A stretch of DNA of 64,000 nt from Flavobacterium sp. K5-23 (lineage in GTDB: Bacteria > Bacteroidota > Bacteroidia > Flavobacteriales > Flavobacteriaceae). The notes under the pieces were generated by a model. It worked only from the letters and a program-made list of their open reading frames with translations. It searched no databases and had not been told where the DNA came from. Made by a program: the position numbers and the translations under genes. Positions 28,798-37,395 of the stretch are shown here, one piece after another (within the stretch, counting starts at the first letter, position 1; the number at the start of each line of letters is the position of its first letter). The stretch covers positions 3,257,501 through 3,321,500 of the forward strand of contig NZ_CP056783.1 in the NCBI RefSeq assembly GCF_023278045.1. The letters are read 5' to 3'.

Positions 28798-28891
28798 CGC
28801 AAAGTGTAGCTGCTGCGCAAATGTCTCTGACTTTGCGAAATTTTAATACTTTATTGTAAAAGAAAACATCCTAAAAGTCTCCTGACTTTTA
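28798..28891. repeat. pair of AAAGTC/GACTTT-type hairpins
   Basis: Hairpin one: CGCAAAGT (28798-28805) with ACTTTGCG (28830-28837). Hairpin two: TAAAAGTC (28872-28879), loop TCCT, GACTTTTA (28884-28891). A close relative of the second, CAAAGTC-TCCC-GACTTTG, sits at 63404-63421. They fill most of the gap between the DUF2971 gene and the lipoprotein. The second may also act as a terminator-like structure, but no T-tract follows it. Confidence 0.5.
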
Positions 28892-29057
28892 CAAAAAACG
28901 TTCTTATTAAAAGTCAAGACAACCGCTCCGCATTCTATGATAAAAAACTCAAGACAAGATAAAACCTCGTTAAGTGTTTAAATATATAGAAAAATTAACC
29001 TTTCGATATTTTTTATCGGACAACACTGAATTGTATTTTAAAAAAAAACATAAAATT

Positions 29058-29894
29058 ATGAGATCATTTCTTTTTACTGCTGTTTTCCTTGCGTTAGTGA
29101 GTTTTCTTGCCTCATCCTGTAATGGCTACATTACATATTACAATAAAGCAAACACCATTGATAGAAAATTTAAGGCTAATCATGATACCGTTGCTTTTAT
29201 AAAACGATACAATAAACTATTTAAAAAATACAATCCGCCCAAGAGCAATTTTGCCTTCAGCAAGTATGAAACCTACATTGTTTATGCTGACAAGTACAGC
29301 AAAAACTTTGGAGAAAAGAAAAGCTTGTATAAACTACTTGATTTAGTGGCTCCTTATAACGAACATTACAAGACATTGTTTCCTATTTGCGCAAAATACG
29401 GAATAGACAGCTTAAGTGTTGAGCAAAAAATAGAGAGTAGTAAAAACACTATGAATAAACAACTCATCGATACTTTTTCTGTTGCTTTTGTACGTGATCA
29501 AAAACAAGGACGTAAAGATTCTTTGACTACCGTGACAAATGATAGAATAAATGCCAAACTTCTTAAGTGGACGATAGAGAATTATGGTTTTCCGTCACCA
29601 CAAAAAATAGGCCTGACAGGAAATGATGGTGTGTTTATGCCGATGCTGACATTTTTGAGTCACATTGGGGGAAATGTGCCAGAATATTATCCCTATTTTA
29701 AAAAAGCTTTATTGAAGTATGTAAAATCTGGAGAATGTTCTCCAAATGAATATGGAACAATGATAGATCGACATGAATATGTAAATAAACGGGAAATCAT
29801 CTACGGTGAATACTTGTTTAATTTTTCAGATCTTAAAAAAGTAAACCGTAAAAGGAGAAGTATTGGTTTGAAAAGGACGCGCAATGCAATGTGA
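29058..29894 (+). CDS. lipoprotein of unknown function
   Basis: 278 residues from the ATG at 29058, which gives a clean lipoprotein signal (MRSFLFTAVFLALVSFLASS with Cys21). The longer in-frame reading to 28974 would bury this signal. The mature part is basic and tyrosine-rich (KYNPPKSNFAFSKYETYIVY), with DLVAPYNEHYKTLFPICAKY and a C-terminal basic tail KVNRKRRSIGLKRTRNAM. TIENYGFPSPQKIGLTGNDG recalls DUF6624-like proteins, but I am not sure. It lies in the accessory region. Confidence 0.7.
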   Translation: MRSFLFTAVFLALVSFLASSCNGYITYYNKANTIDRKFKANHDTVAFIKRYNKLFKKYNPPKSNFAFSKYETYIVYADKYSKNFGEKKSLYKLLDLVAPYNEHYKTLFPICAKYGIDSLSVEQKIESSKNTMNKQLIDTFSVAFVRDQKQGRKDSLTTVTNDRINAKLLKWTIENYGFPSPQKIGLTGNDGVFMPMLTFLSHIGGNVPEYYPYFKKALLKYVKSGECSPNEYGTMIDRHEYVNKREIIYGEYLFNFSDLKKVNRKRRSIGLKRTRNAM

Positions 29895-30255
29895 TGAAAG
29901 AAGATAAATAATTAAGATTTTAAAAAATGATATTAATTTTTTCAATGAACCGATGGCGGATTTGTTATCCGTGCACGCAAAGAATATCGAACATGAAAAT
30001 TTAAAACCCTACTAACTCTCGTTTACCCTCATTTTCTGGCGATTGTTTTCAACGAGTACCTATTTAAATTAGAAAACAAATAGTAGCGTTAGTAACGCGG
30101 TTTCCAGAACTAAAAACTACATGATATTTATATCAGTTGTATAAATTTGAAATCCATTATTTATCTTGACCAAAACATTTTATTTCGTATTTTCGTTTAA
30201 ACGAAAATAATTGTTTTCAAAACTTGCAAAATGTTCTCGAAACTTATTAAACATC
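29895..30255. other. 361-base non-coding region
   Basis: Contains the left copy of the flanking repeat (30016-30106). The 150 bases after it are AT-rich; TATTTTCG and similar runs give no convincing promoter. Confidence 0.5.
30016..30106 (+). repeat. flanking repeat, left copy
   Basis: The best-matched part (30045-30104) reads GTTTTCAACGAGTACC, TATTTAAATTAGAAAACAAA and TAGCGTTAGTAACGCGGTTT. The right copy at 30785-30875 has the same blocks in the same order and orientation. Each copy can fold locally (AAACC/GGTTT and CGTTA/TAACG-like pairs). Confidence 0.6.
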
Positions 30256-30765
30256 ATGGAAAAATATTTGCGCCAATTAATTTCAATCGTATTTGAAGAT
30301 AAAAAAGAAGTCTTTACTGGTTTTCTAATTGACTGGACCGAAGACTGGATATTGATAAAAAATAATCCATTTGATTTTATAATTGATGGTTACACCATTT
30401 TGAAAAATAAAAATGTGAAGTCAATTATTCAAGATGAAGATTATGAATTCACAGAAAGAGTAATTAAGCTTAAAGGATTAAAAACAAGTGCTGAAGAAAT
30501 AATCCCACTTAAAGATTTACCCTCAATTATAAACTTTCTAGCAACTAAACATGAGATCTTCCAAATTGCAAAAAAATCTGATAAAGCAGTTTATCTTGGT
30601 AAACTTATTGAACTAAGTGAAGAAGAATTGATAATCGATTTTTTGGGAACAGAAGGTAAATTTGACGGTGAAATGAGTTTTAAACTAAACAAAATAAGAG
30701 TTATAGAATTTGACACTGATTACATTAACTCTTTAAAATTAGTTATACATGAAGAAAATAAGTAG
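30256..30765 (+). CDS. protein of unknown function, possible two-barrel fold
   Basis: 169 residues from the ATG at 30256 (MEKYLRQLISIVFEDKKEVF); the upstream in-frame reading (MFSKLAKC...) lacks support. The N-terminal half (VFTGFLIDWTEDWILIKNNP, IDGYTILKNKNVKSI) and C-terminal half (AVYLGKLIELSEEELIIDFL, MSFKLNKIRVIEFD) look like two small beta barrels of SH3/LSm style. This is inference from the strand pattern, not a family match. No signal peptide, so cytosolic. It is bracketed by two direct copies of the same repeat. Confidence 0.65.
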   Translation: MEKYLRQLISIVFEDKKEVFTGFLIDWTEDWILIKNNPFDFIIDGYTILKNKNVKSIIQDEDYEFTERVIKLKGLKTSAEEIIPLKDLPSIINFLATKHEIFQIAKKSDKAVYLGKLIELSEEELIIDFLGTEGKFDGEMSFKLNKIRVIEFDTDYINSLKLVIHEENK

Positions 30766-30784
30766 CTGATAATATCACTCAATT

Positions 30785-30875
30785 GGTACTCGTCTGCCCA
30801 AGTTCTCTGGTGCTCGTTTGCGACAAATAACTACTTAAATTAGAAACCAAATCATAGCGTTTGTCACGCGGTTAA
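30785..30875 (+). repeat. flanking repeat, right copy
   Basis: The best-matched part (30814-30872) reads CGTTTGCGACAAATAACTAC, TTAAATTAGAAACCAAATCA and TAGCGTTTGTCACGCGGTTA, aligned over about 60 bases with the left copy at 30045-30104. Confidence 0.6.
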
Positions 30876-30922
30876 TTAAACTAAAGATTTCCTATTTCCC
30901 CTAAACTTGTAATCTTCATTGT

Positions 30923-30962
30923 CGAAATACTGGATGAGATTGCTTCGTTCCTCGCAATGACT
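30923..30962 (+). repeat. GATTGCTTCGTTCCTCGCAATGACT-type repeat, left copy (described in parts)
   Basis: The core from 30938 reads GATTGCTTCGTTCCTCGCAA then TGACT. It is preceded by GAAATACTGGATGA. The right copy at 31513-31551 matches at nearly every base. The core has a weak inverted repeat (ATTGC/GCAAT). Confidence 0.65.
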
Positions 30963-31097
30963 TAGACAACGAAAAAAAAGGGATGTAACCTATACATTGT
31001 CAAAACACATATTAGGATTCCAACTGAGAACTAAAGGCAAAATAATGAAAATAGCTATGTCTATTTTTTTGTAAATTTGTTTTAAGAAATTTATGCT

Positions 31098-31463
31098 ATG
31101 AACAACACAGCCCATCACGACGAGCGCATTGCAAAAATGTCATTCGCCTCAGTATATCCTCATTATATCACAAAAGTGGAGAAGAAAGGTAGAACAATAG
31201 AAGAATTGCATCAAGTAATAACTTGGCTAACGGGTTATGATGAAAAGAAGCTACAAGAAATCATAGATAAAAAAGTAACTTTTGAGGAATTCTTTCAAAA
31301 TGCCACATTAAATCCTAATGCTCACCTTATCACTGGAGTAATCTGTGGTTACAGGATTGAAGAAATCGAAAATCAGTTAACACAACAGGTACGGTTTTTA
31401 GATAAATTAGTGGATGAATTGGCCAAAGGACGTAAGATGGAAAAGATTTTGCGAGTTGGATAG
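31098..31463 (+). CDS. DUF2200 family protein
   Basis: 121 residues. The DUF2200 pattern is present: [20 protein letters not shown] with a GRT, then [17 protein letters not shown], and [20 protein letters not shown] with a helical C-terminus [17 protein letters not shown]. Function unknown. The family is patchily distributed across bacteria. It is flanked by two copies of the GATTGCTTCGTTCC repeat in the same orientation. Confidence 0.9.
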   Translation: MNNTAHHDERIAKMSFASVYPHYITKVEKKGRTIEELHQVITWLTGYDEKKLQEIIDKKVTFEEFFQNATLNPNAHLITGVICGYRIEEIENQLTQQVRFLDKLVDELAKGRKMEKILRVG

Positions 31464-31512
31464 AGTGTTTTGTTGAACGAATATAAAACTATTCAAATAA
31501 GCCACATAAATT

Positions 31513-31551
31513 GAAACACTGAATGTGATTGCTTCGTTCCTCGCAATGACT
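31513..31551 (+). repeat. GATTGCTTCGTTCC-type repeat, right copy
   Basis: GAAACACTGAATGT then GATTGCTTCGTTCCTCGCAA then TGACT. It is a direct repeat of 30923-30962, about 590 bases downstream, with the DUF2200 gene between. Confidence 0.65.
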
Positions 31552-31582
31552 CCGTTTATATAAAAAATAAACAAATCAGTGG

Positions 31583-32251
31583 TTACACTGTTTTTGGGTT
31601 ATCCTCAAAATAACGTGCTTCGATTCGTTTGATGTCTTTTATTGAATTTTTGGCCCAAGCCAAACGTTTCTCCAAAATTTCTTCTTCAGATAAATGCCAG
31701 TCAATATCCGTTTTTCTTAATCGATTAGTCAAATTTTGAATAATAATAGCCGCCGAAACGGAGATGTTCAAACTCTCGGTAAAACCTACCATTGGAATTT
31801 TAAGAAATCCATCTGCACGTTCCAATATCTCTTCTGACAGTCCGTCTCTTTCAGTTCCGAAAAACAGGGCACTCGGTTTAGAAATATCAAAATCTTCCAG
31901 TAAGCAATCATTATCGTGAGGTGTGGTAGCAATGATTTGGTATCCTTTATTTTTTAAAGTATCCACGCAATTTGTAATACTGTCAAACGTATTGATATCA
32001 ACCCATTTCTGGGCTCCCATTGCGATTTCCTTATCGATACTTTTACCGTAGCGTTGTTCTATGACATTCAATTCTTGGATTCCAAAAACCTCACAACTGC
32101 GCATCACCGCACTAGTGTTATGCATTTGAAAGATATCTTCAACGGCAATGGTGAAATGATTGGTTCTGTTTTCCAATACTTTTAGGAATTTTTCTTTGCG
32201 GTTGTCCGTTAGGATATTTTCAAGAAAATTAAGGTAATCGATATCAATCAT
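31583..32251 (-). CDS. TrmH/SpoU family RNA 2'-O-methyltransferase
   Basis: 222 residues with the three SPOUT motifs: NTSAVMRSCEVFG (motif 1, Asn and Arg), LFFGTERDGLSEE (motif 2) and IPMVGFTESLNISVSAA (motif 3), forming the trefoil-knot SAM site. The compact size without an N-terminal substrate-binding extension fits TrmH, which methylates the ribose of G18 in tRNA. Other rRNA or tRNA targets cannot be excluded. Transcribed alone from the minus strand. Confidence 0.92.
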   Translation of the reverse strand: MIDIDYLNFLENILTDNRKEKFLKVLENRTNHFTIAVEDIFQMHNTSAVMRSCEVFGIQELNVIEQRYGKSIDKEIAMGAQKWVDINTFDSITNCVDTLKNKGYQIIATTPHDNDCLLEDFDISKPSALFFGTERDGLSEEILERADGFLKIPMVGFTESLNISVSAAIIIQNLTNRLRKTDIDWHLSEEEILEKRLAWAKNSIKDIKRIEARYFEDNPKTV

Positions 32252-32292
32252 TGTGAACTTTTTTTTGGCAAAAATACTAAAAAGAAGATGTA

Positions 32293-32664
32293 CTACCGGT
32301 CAAAAAGTGAATCAATAATCCCTGAAAAAATAGCTTCTCCTAAAGTAACTTTTTTGACTTCTGGATAAATTGGTTCTTTTTCCAGATTCTTCATTTCGTT
32401 ACCTAATAAACGATTTGTATTTTCCATAGAATAGTAATTCCGAGAAACGATATTGAAAGTGTTCAATCCTGGCTTTGGATTATAAATAGAAAAGGTTTTC
32501 TCTTGCTTATTAAAAGCAAATGAAAAAGTTTTGTTTTCGAAATAACTTGCGCTTAATTTCAAAGAATCATCTTCAAATTTCACCTTATTTAAGGAAGAAT
32601 TAGTGTTTTGGGAATATAAAATAGAAGAACCCAGAAATATAAAAAGGAGAAATACTTTATTCAT
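32293..32664 (-). CDS. small secreted protein, unknown function
   Basis: 123 residues. A signal peptide (MNKVFLLFIFLGSSILYSQ) ends in the SQ junction common in Flavobacterium exports. The mature part contains SASYFENKTFSFAFNKQ and LNTFNIVSRNYYSMENTNRL and ends AIFSGIIDSLFDR. No domain recognised. It lies 41 bases upstream of the TrmH-like gene on the same strand and is divergent from the sirtuin gene. Confidence 0.72.
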   Translation of the reverse strand: MNKVFLLFIFLGSSILYSQNTNSSLNKVKFEDDSLKLSASYFENKTFSFAFNKQEKTFSIYNPKPGLNTFNIVSRNYYSMENTNRLLGNEMKNLEKEPIYPEVKKVTLGEAIFSGIIDSLFDR

Positions 32665-32748
32665 TAGGCTCTATTGAATTTTAATCCAAATTTAAAAAAA
32701 TACTTCCTAATAAAATTATAAATTCGTAAAATAAGAAGATAACATCAT

Positions 32749-33444
32749 ATGAAAAAACGTTTAGTGGTTTTGACAGGAGCAGGAATCAGTGCGGAAAGTG
32801 GCATCAAAACTTTTCGGGACAGTGATGGACTATGGGAAGGACACAATGTAATGGACGTAGCTACTCCGGAAGGCTGGAATAAAAATCCCGAATTGGTTCT
32901 TGACTTTTACAATCAAAGACGAAAACAACTCAAAGAAGTACATCCCAATTTAGGGCATCAAATCCTGGCTGAACTGGAATCTCATTTCGATGTTCAAATT
33001 ATCACTCAAAATGTAGATGATTTACACGAACGAGCGGGAAGCAAAAACGTATTGCATTTACACGGGGAATTATTGAAAGTACGAAGTGTAGCAAACCCAA
33101 ATTACATTCTGGATTGGCAAGAGGATTTGAATTTAGGCGATTTTGACTCTAATAAAAACCAATTGCGTCCACATATCGTTTGGTTTGGAGAAGAAGTCCC
33201 AGCGCTTGAAGAGGCAATTGTCCTAACGGAAACTGCTGATTATTTTGCAGTTATTGGCACTTCATTACAAGTTTATCCGGCGGCGGGATTGATTGATTTC
33301 ACCAATGCTGAAACACCTCTTTTTTACATTGATCCAAAACCGATTAAAATTCATAATCTGAGGAACCCATTGGAAACAATTCCTATGTGCGCCACTGACG
33401 GGATGGTTTTTTTGAAAAACAGGTTATTAAAAGAATTGACTTAA
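32749..33444 (+). CDS. Sir2 family NAD-dependent deacylase lacking the zinc cysteines
   Basis: 231 residues. NAD site motifs are GAGISAESGI and TFRDSDGLW; TQNVDDLHERAGS is at 86-98 and the catalytic His105 is in HGEL. Tyr54 and Arg57 (FYNQRR) match the YxxR pair of class III sirtuins, which favour succinyl and malonyl lysine. The two CxxC pairs of the zinc domain, expected after HGEL, are absent; the only cysteine is near the C-terminus. The fold around 110-145 must be zinc-free. It is probably a lysine desuccinylase. Confidence 0.9.
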   Translation: MKKRLVVLTGAGISAESGIKTFRDSDGLWEGHNVMDVATPEGWNKNPELVLDFYNQRRKQLKEVHPNLGHQILAELESHFDVQIITQNVDDLHERAGSKNVLHLHGELLKVRSVANPNYILDWQEDLNLGDFDSNKNQLRPHIVWFGEEVPALEEAIVLTETADYFAVIGTSLQVYPAAGLIDFTNAETPLFYIDPKPIKIHNLRNPLETIPMCATDGMVFLKNRLLKELT

Positions 33445-33462
33445 CTGAAAAACAATGACAAT

Positions 33463-33608
33463 GGCAATATTTAATTTCAATAAAGAATTCCCACAAAAAT
33501 AATGGCAATGGCAATAGCAAAAATCAAAGGCAATGGAAAAGTTTAATTTCAATAAAGAATTCACGTAAAAAATCTAAACTTATAACCCATAACTTATAAC
33601 TTATAACT
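33463..33608 (+). repeat. tandem duplication with 72-base period plus TTATAAC repeat upstream of purB
   Basis: TTTAATTTCAATAAAGAATT occurs at 33470 and at 33542, each preceded by CAATGGCAAT or CAATGG runs. Between 33578 and 33608 ACTTATAAC-type units follow; a diverged inverted form occurs at 58898-58925. No reading frame. Confidence 0.6.
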
Positions 33609-33640
33609 ATTTTTGTGCCTTTCCAATAAATAACACAACA

Positions 33641-34987
33641 ATGACTACTTTAAACGAATTGAATGCTATTTCTCCAATTGATGGAAGATATAGAAGTAAA
33701 ACCCTTTCTTTAGCTCCATTTTTCTCGGAAGAAGCTTTAATCAAATACCGCGTATTAGTTGAAATTGAATATTTCATTGCTTTGTGCGAGGTTCCTTTGC
33801 CACAACTTAAAGGAGTAAACTCCGATTTATTTGAAAGTTTACGTAACATCTATAAAAATTTCTCTACTGAAGATGCACTTTGGATTAAAGAAACGGAGAA
33901 AGTAACGAACCACGATGTAAAAGCGGTAGAGTACTTTATTAAAGATGCTTTTGAAAAATTAGGATTGTCACAATACAAAGAGTTTATCCATTTTGGGTTG
34001 ACTTCTCAAGATATTAATAATACAGCGATTCCGCTTTCTACAAAAGAGGCTTTCGAAAAAGTATATATGCCGTCATTGATTACTTTGACGTCTAAACTGA
34101 AAGACTTAAGCGTGGAATGGAAGGATATTCCAATGCTGGCACGTACACACGGACAACCGGCTTCCCCTACTCGTTTAGGTAAAGAAATTGGTGTCTTCGT
34201 AGAACGTCTTGAAGAGCAAATGCGATTGTTGTTCAACATCCCTTTTGCAGCTAAATTTGGTGGAGCAACGGGAAATTACAATGCACATCACGTGGCTTAT
34301 CCACAAATCGACTGGAGAAAATTTGGTGGTAAATTCGTGGAAGAAAACCTTGGTTTACACCACTCTTTTCCAACAACTCAAATTGAACACTACGATCATT
34401 TTGCAGCCTTTTTTGATGCTTTAAAAAGAATCAACACAATTATAATTGATTTAGACAGAGACATTTGGACGTATGTTTCCATGGAATATTTCAAACAAAA
34501 AATTAAAGCAGGAGAAATAGGATCATCGGCTATGCCACACAAGGTAAACCCGATTGATTTTGAAAACTCTGAAGGAAATTTAGGAATAGCAAATGCTATT
34601 TTCGAACACCTTTCGGCTAAATTACCTTTATCAAGATTGCAACGTGACTTGACAGACAGTACAGTTCTAAGAAATGTAGGCGTACCTATTGGGCACACTA
34701 TCATTGCTTTTGAAGCTACTTTGAAAGGTTTGAACAAATTGTTATTAAACGAACCAAAATTCCACGAAGATCTAGAGAAAAACTGGGCAGTAGTTGCTGA
34801 GGCTATTCAAACGATTTTACGTCGCGAAGCATACCCAAATCCTTATGAAGCATTGAAAGGATTAACAAGAACAAATGAGGCGATTGATAAAAAAGCAATT
34901 CATGGATTCATAGCTACGCTAGATGTTTCAGAAGAAATAAAAGCGGAACTAATGCAAATCACTCCAAGTAATTTTGTGGGGATCTAA
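33641..34987 (+). CDS. purB: adenylosuccinate lyase
   Basis: 448 residues. The lyase superfamily signature GSSAMPHKVNPIDFENSEG carries the flexible-loop catalytic serine. N-terminal ELNAISPIDGRYRSKTLSL is typical of PurB, as are EYFIKDAFEKLG, FGLTSQDINNTA and ARTHGQPASPTRLGKE. It removes fumarate from SAICAR and from adenylosuccinate in purine synthesis. Its complete terminator is at 35011. TATTTTTG (33608-33615) may be its -7 promoter element. Confidence 0.96.
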   Translation: MTTLNELNAISPIDGRYRSKTLSLAPFFSEEALIKYRVLVEIEYFIALCEVPLPQLKGVNSDLFESLRNIYKNFSTEDALWIKETEKVTNHDVKAVEYFIKDAFEKLGLSQYKEFIHFGLTSQDINNTAIPLSTKEAFEKVYMPSLITLTSKLKDLSVEWKDIPMLARTHGQPASPTRLGKEIGVFVERLEEQMRLLFNIPFAAKFGGATGNYNAHHVAYPQIDWRKFGGKFVEENLGLHHSFPTTQIEHYDHFAAFFDALKRINTIIIDLDRDIWTYVSMEYFKQKIKAGEIGSSAMPHKVNPIDFENSEGNLGIANAIFEHLSAKLPLSRLQRDLTDSTVLRNVGVPIGHTIIAFEATLKGLNKLLLNEPKFHEDLEKNWAVVAEAIQTILRREAYPNPYEALKGLTRTNEAIDKKAIHGFIATLDVSEEIKAELMQITPSNFVGI

Positions 34988-35010
34988 TTAAAATTTAAAA
35001 TAATTTTAAA

Positions 35011-35040
35011 AAAAAGCTATCTTTATCGATAGCTTTTTTT
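35011..35040 (+). terminator. intrinsic terminator of purB
   Basis: Arms AAAAAGCTATC (35011-35021) and GATAGCTTTTT (35028-35038), loop TTTATC, followed by further T. Confidence 0.88.
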
Positions 35041-35146
35041 GTGAGCAAGTATTCCTATTGAAATGTCAACAAATAAATAACATTTTAATAATGAATAATA
35101 CAGAATCATTAATAAACAAAGGATTAGATCCTAAAACTAAATAAAT

Positions 35147-37387
35147 ATGAGTGCCGCAGCAAAAATAGCCGCTACTACCCTTCATTTAGAACCCTTAATA
35201 AGCGACTTAGGACTAATCCTAATGACTGCCGGTATTGCCGTGTTAATCTTTAAAAAATTAAGACAGCCTCTTGTATTAGGTTATTTGATTGCAGGGTTTT
35301 TAGCAGGGAATCACTTTGATTTTTTTCCCTCAGTAAAAGATATTAAGAGTGTAGAAGTCTGGGCAGAAATTGGAGTTATTTTTCTATTATTCAGCCTTGG
35401 GCTTGAATTCAGTTTCAAGAAATTGATGAAAGTGGGCGGAACAGCCTCCATCAATGCTATAACCCAAATCATTACGATGGTGATTGTGGGTTATCTGGTA
35501 GGTCAGTGGATGGGCTGGAAACAGATGGATTGCATATTTTTAGGTGTCATCCTCTCCATTTCATCAACAACCATCATTCTTAAAACCTTTGAGGAGTTAG
35601 GGGTCAAATCCCAAAAGTTCGCTGGAATAGTAATTGGCTCCCTTATTGTGCAGGATATTGTGGCCATTTTAATGATGGTTTTACTTTCTACAGTAGCTGC
35701 CAGTCAGAATTTCTCAGGGGGAGAGTTATTTCAATCGGTATTGAAATTAGCCTTTTTTCTCACTGCTTGGTTTGTGGGAGGAATTTTCTTTATACCCACA
35801 TTATTAAAACAAACAAAAAACTTATTAAACGACGAGATGATGCTAATCATCTCACTTGCCTTGTGTTTGATGATGGTTATACTAGCCGCAAATGTTGGTT
35901 TTTCACCAGCTTTAGGCGCATTTATTATGGGGTCAATTATCGCTGAAACAACCCAAGCAGAGCATATAGAGCATCTGGTTAATCCGGTAAAAGATTTGTT
36001 TGGAGCTATCTTTTTCGTTTCGGTGGGAATGTTAATCAATCCTGACACTTTATACGAATATGCTTTACCGGTAATGATTTTAACTTTTGTCACTATTCTT
36101 GGACAGTCAATCAGCTCTATTATCGGTGCCTTAATATCAGGTCAACCCTTAAAGCAATCGATTCAAATAGGAATGAGTTTGTCACAAATTGGGGAGTTTT
36201 CTTTTATTATGGCGACTTTAGGTATTTCCTTAAATGTAACGAGTGATTTCTTATATCCAATAGTCGTTGCTGTTGCTGCAGTTACTACTTTCACCACACC
36301 TTTTATGATTAAAATGGCTGTTCCATTTTCTGAATATTTAGAACGAAAACTACCTCGAAAATGGTTAAAAAGAATATCCAGATATTCCACTAATGCACAA
36401 GCAATTCGATCCGTAAGTATTTGGCAAGTGGTATTAAGAGCTTATATGATTCAGATAATTATACATACCATAATTATTACTGCAATCATTCTGCTATCCT
36501 CAAAATTTGTATTGCCTTTGGTCGAAAATTCTAAATTTGGAAATGCCATAGCAGCCTTGATTACAATCGTAATTCTTTCTCCTTTTTTATGGGCATTATC
36601 TTTACGAAGGGTTGCGGTAAAAGAAGTTGAAATTTTATTTAAAGAACGTAAATATAGAGGGCCTATTTTGATGATGATCTTTTTTAGAATGGGTCTTGCC
36701 ATTTTCTATATCGGTTTTTTACTTAACATCTTTTTCTCTCCTGTTATTGCTTTTTTCGCATTAGTATCTGCAATAATTCTTTATTTCTTTTTTCCGAAAC
36801 AATTACACAATCAATACCATAAAATAGAAAATCATTTTCTAAAAAACCTTAATGATAGAGAAGTTGGAAAAATAAACAGACGATACGCCAGTTTAACTCC
36901 TTGGGATGGACATATGACCACTTTTGAAATTGCAAAAGAATCAAATATTGCGGGGAAAACATTGGAAGAATTGCGCATTCGAGAGCAAATGGGAATTAAT
37001 ATCGCTTTTATAAAAAGGGGAGATATTATGGTGAAAATCCCAGCAAAAACAGAGCGTCTTTTCCCTGGTGATGAAATTTGTGTAATTGGTTCAGATGCAC
37101 AGGTAGATGAGTTCAAAAACTATTTACACCAGCATGAAGTTGAAATTCCTGATACGGTTAAAGAAACTGAAATCATATTACAACAACTGGAATTAAACAA
37201 TGAGGATTTCATTGGAAAAAGTATAAGCCAATCCCAAATAAGAGAAAAATCTAACGGTATGGTTGTGGGAATTGAAAGAAACGGAAAGCGTTTACTAAAT
37301 CCTGAATCGAATTTAATCTTAGAGAAAAACGATATATTGTGGGTAGTAGGCGACAAGAAAAGAATGAGTCACCTATTCAAAAATTAA
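35147..37387 (+). CDS. CPA2 family cation:proton antiporter with two RCK_C domains
   Basis: 746 residues. The membrane part (about residues 15-400) has the Na+/H+ exchanger fold with LILMTAGIAVLIFKKLRQPL, LGYLIAGFLAG, FLLFSLGLEFSF and GFSPALGAFIMGSIIAET. A second hydrophobic group follows around 430-560 (ITAIILLSSKFVLPLV, LAIFYIGFLLNIFF). The C-terminus carries two RCK_C/TrkA-C modules (about 598-665 and 680-746; FPGDEICVIGSDAQVDEF, LEKNDILWVVGDKKRMSH). No RCK_N (Rossmann) domain lies between them. It probably exchanges K+ or Na+ for H+. Confidence 0.92.
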   Translation: MSAAAKIAATTLHLEPLISDLGLILMTAGIAVLIFKKLRQPLVLGYLIAGFLAGNHFDFFPSVKDIKSVEVWAEIGVIFLLFSLGLEFSFKKLMKVGGTASINAITQIITMVIVGYLVGQWMGWKQMDCIFLGVILSISSTTIILKTFEELGVKSQKFAGIVIGSLIVQDIVAILMMVLLSTVAASQNFSGGELFQSVLKLAFFLTAWFVGGIFFIPTLLKQTKNLLNDEMMLIISLALCLMMVILAANVGFSPALGAFIMGSIIAETTQAEHIEHLVNPVKDLFGAIFFVSVGMLINPDTLYEYALPVMILTFVTILGQSISSIIGALISGQPLKQSIQIGMSLSQIGEFSFIMATLGISLNVTSDFLYPIVVAVAAVTTFTTPFMIKMAVPFSEYLERKLPRKWLKRISRYSTNAQAIRSVSIWQVVLRAYMIQIIIHTIIITAIILLSSKFVLPLVENSKFGNAIAALITIVILSPFLWALSLRRVAVKEVEILFKERKYRGPILMMIFFRMGLAIFYIGFLLNIFFSPVIAFFALVSAIILYFFFPKQLHNQYHKIENHFLKNLNDREVGKINRRYASLTPWDGHMTTFEIAKESNIAGKTLEELRIREQMGINIAFIKRGDIMVKIPAKTERLFPGDEICVIGSDAQVDEFKNYLHQHEVEIPDTVKETEIILQQLELNNEDFIGKSISQSQIREKSNGMVVGIERNGKRLLNPESNLILEKNDILWVVGDKKRMSHLFKN

Positions 37388-37395
37388 GTTTACTA

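Larger units (their letters stand above)
30766..31097. other. 332-base non-coding region
   Basis: Holds the right copy of the flanking repeat and the first GATTGCTTCGTTCCTCGCAA repeat. Just before the DUF2200 gene, TAAATTTG (31073-31080) fits a -7 element, without a visible -33. Confidence 0.5.

Noticed and set aside
30256..30765. Integron cassette with attC sites
   Set aside because: Flanking repeats lack the conserved GTTRRRY and RYYYAAC ends and no integrase is present, so a general repeat-bracketed gene is the safer description.
33463..33608. Possible CRISPR-like repeats
   Set aside because: Only two copies, no regular spacers and no cas genes nearby.
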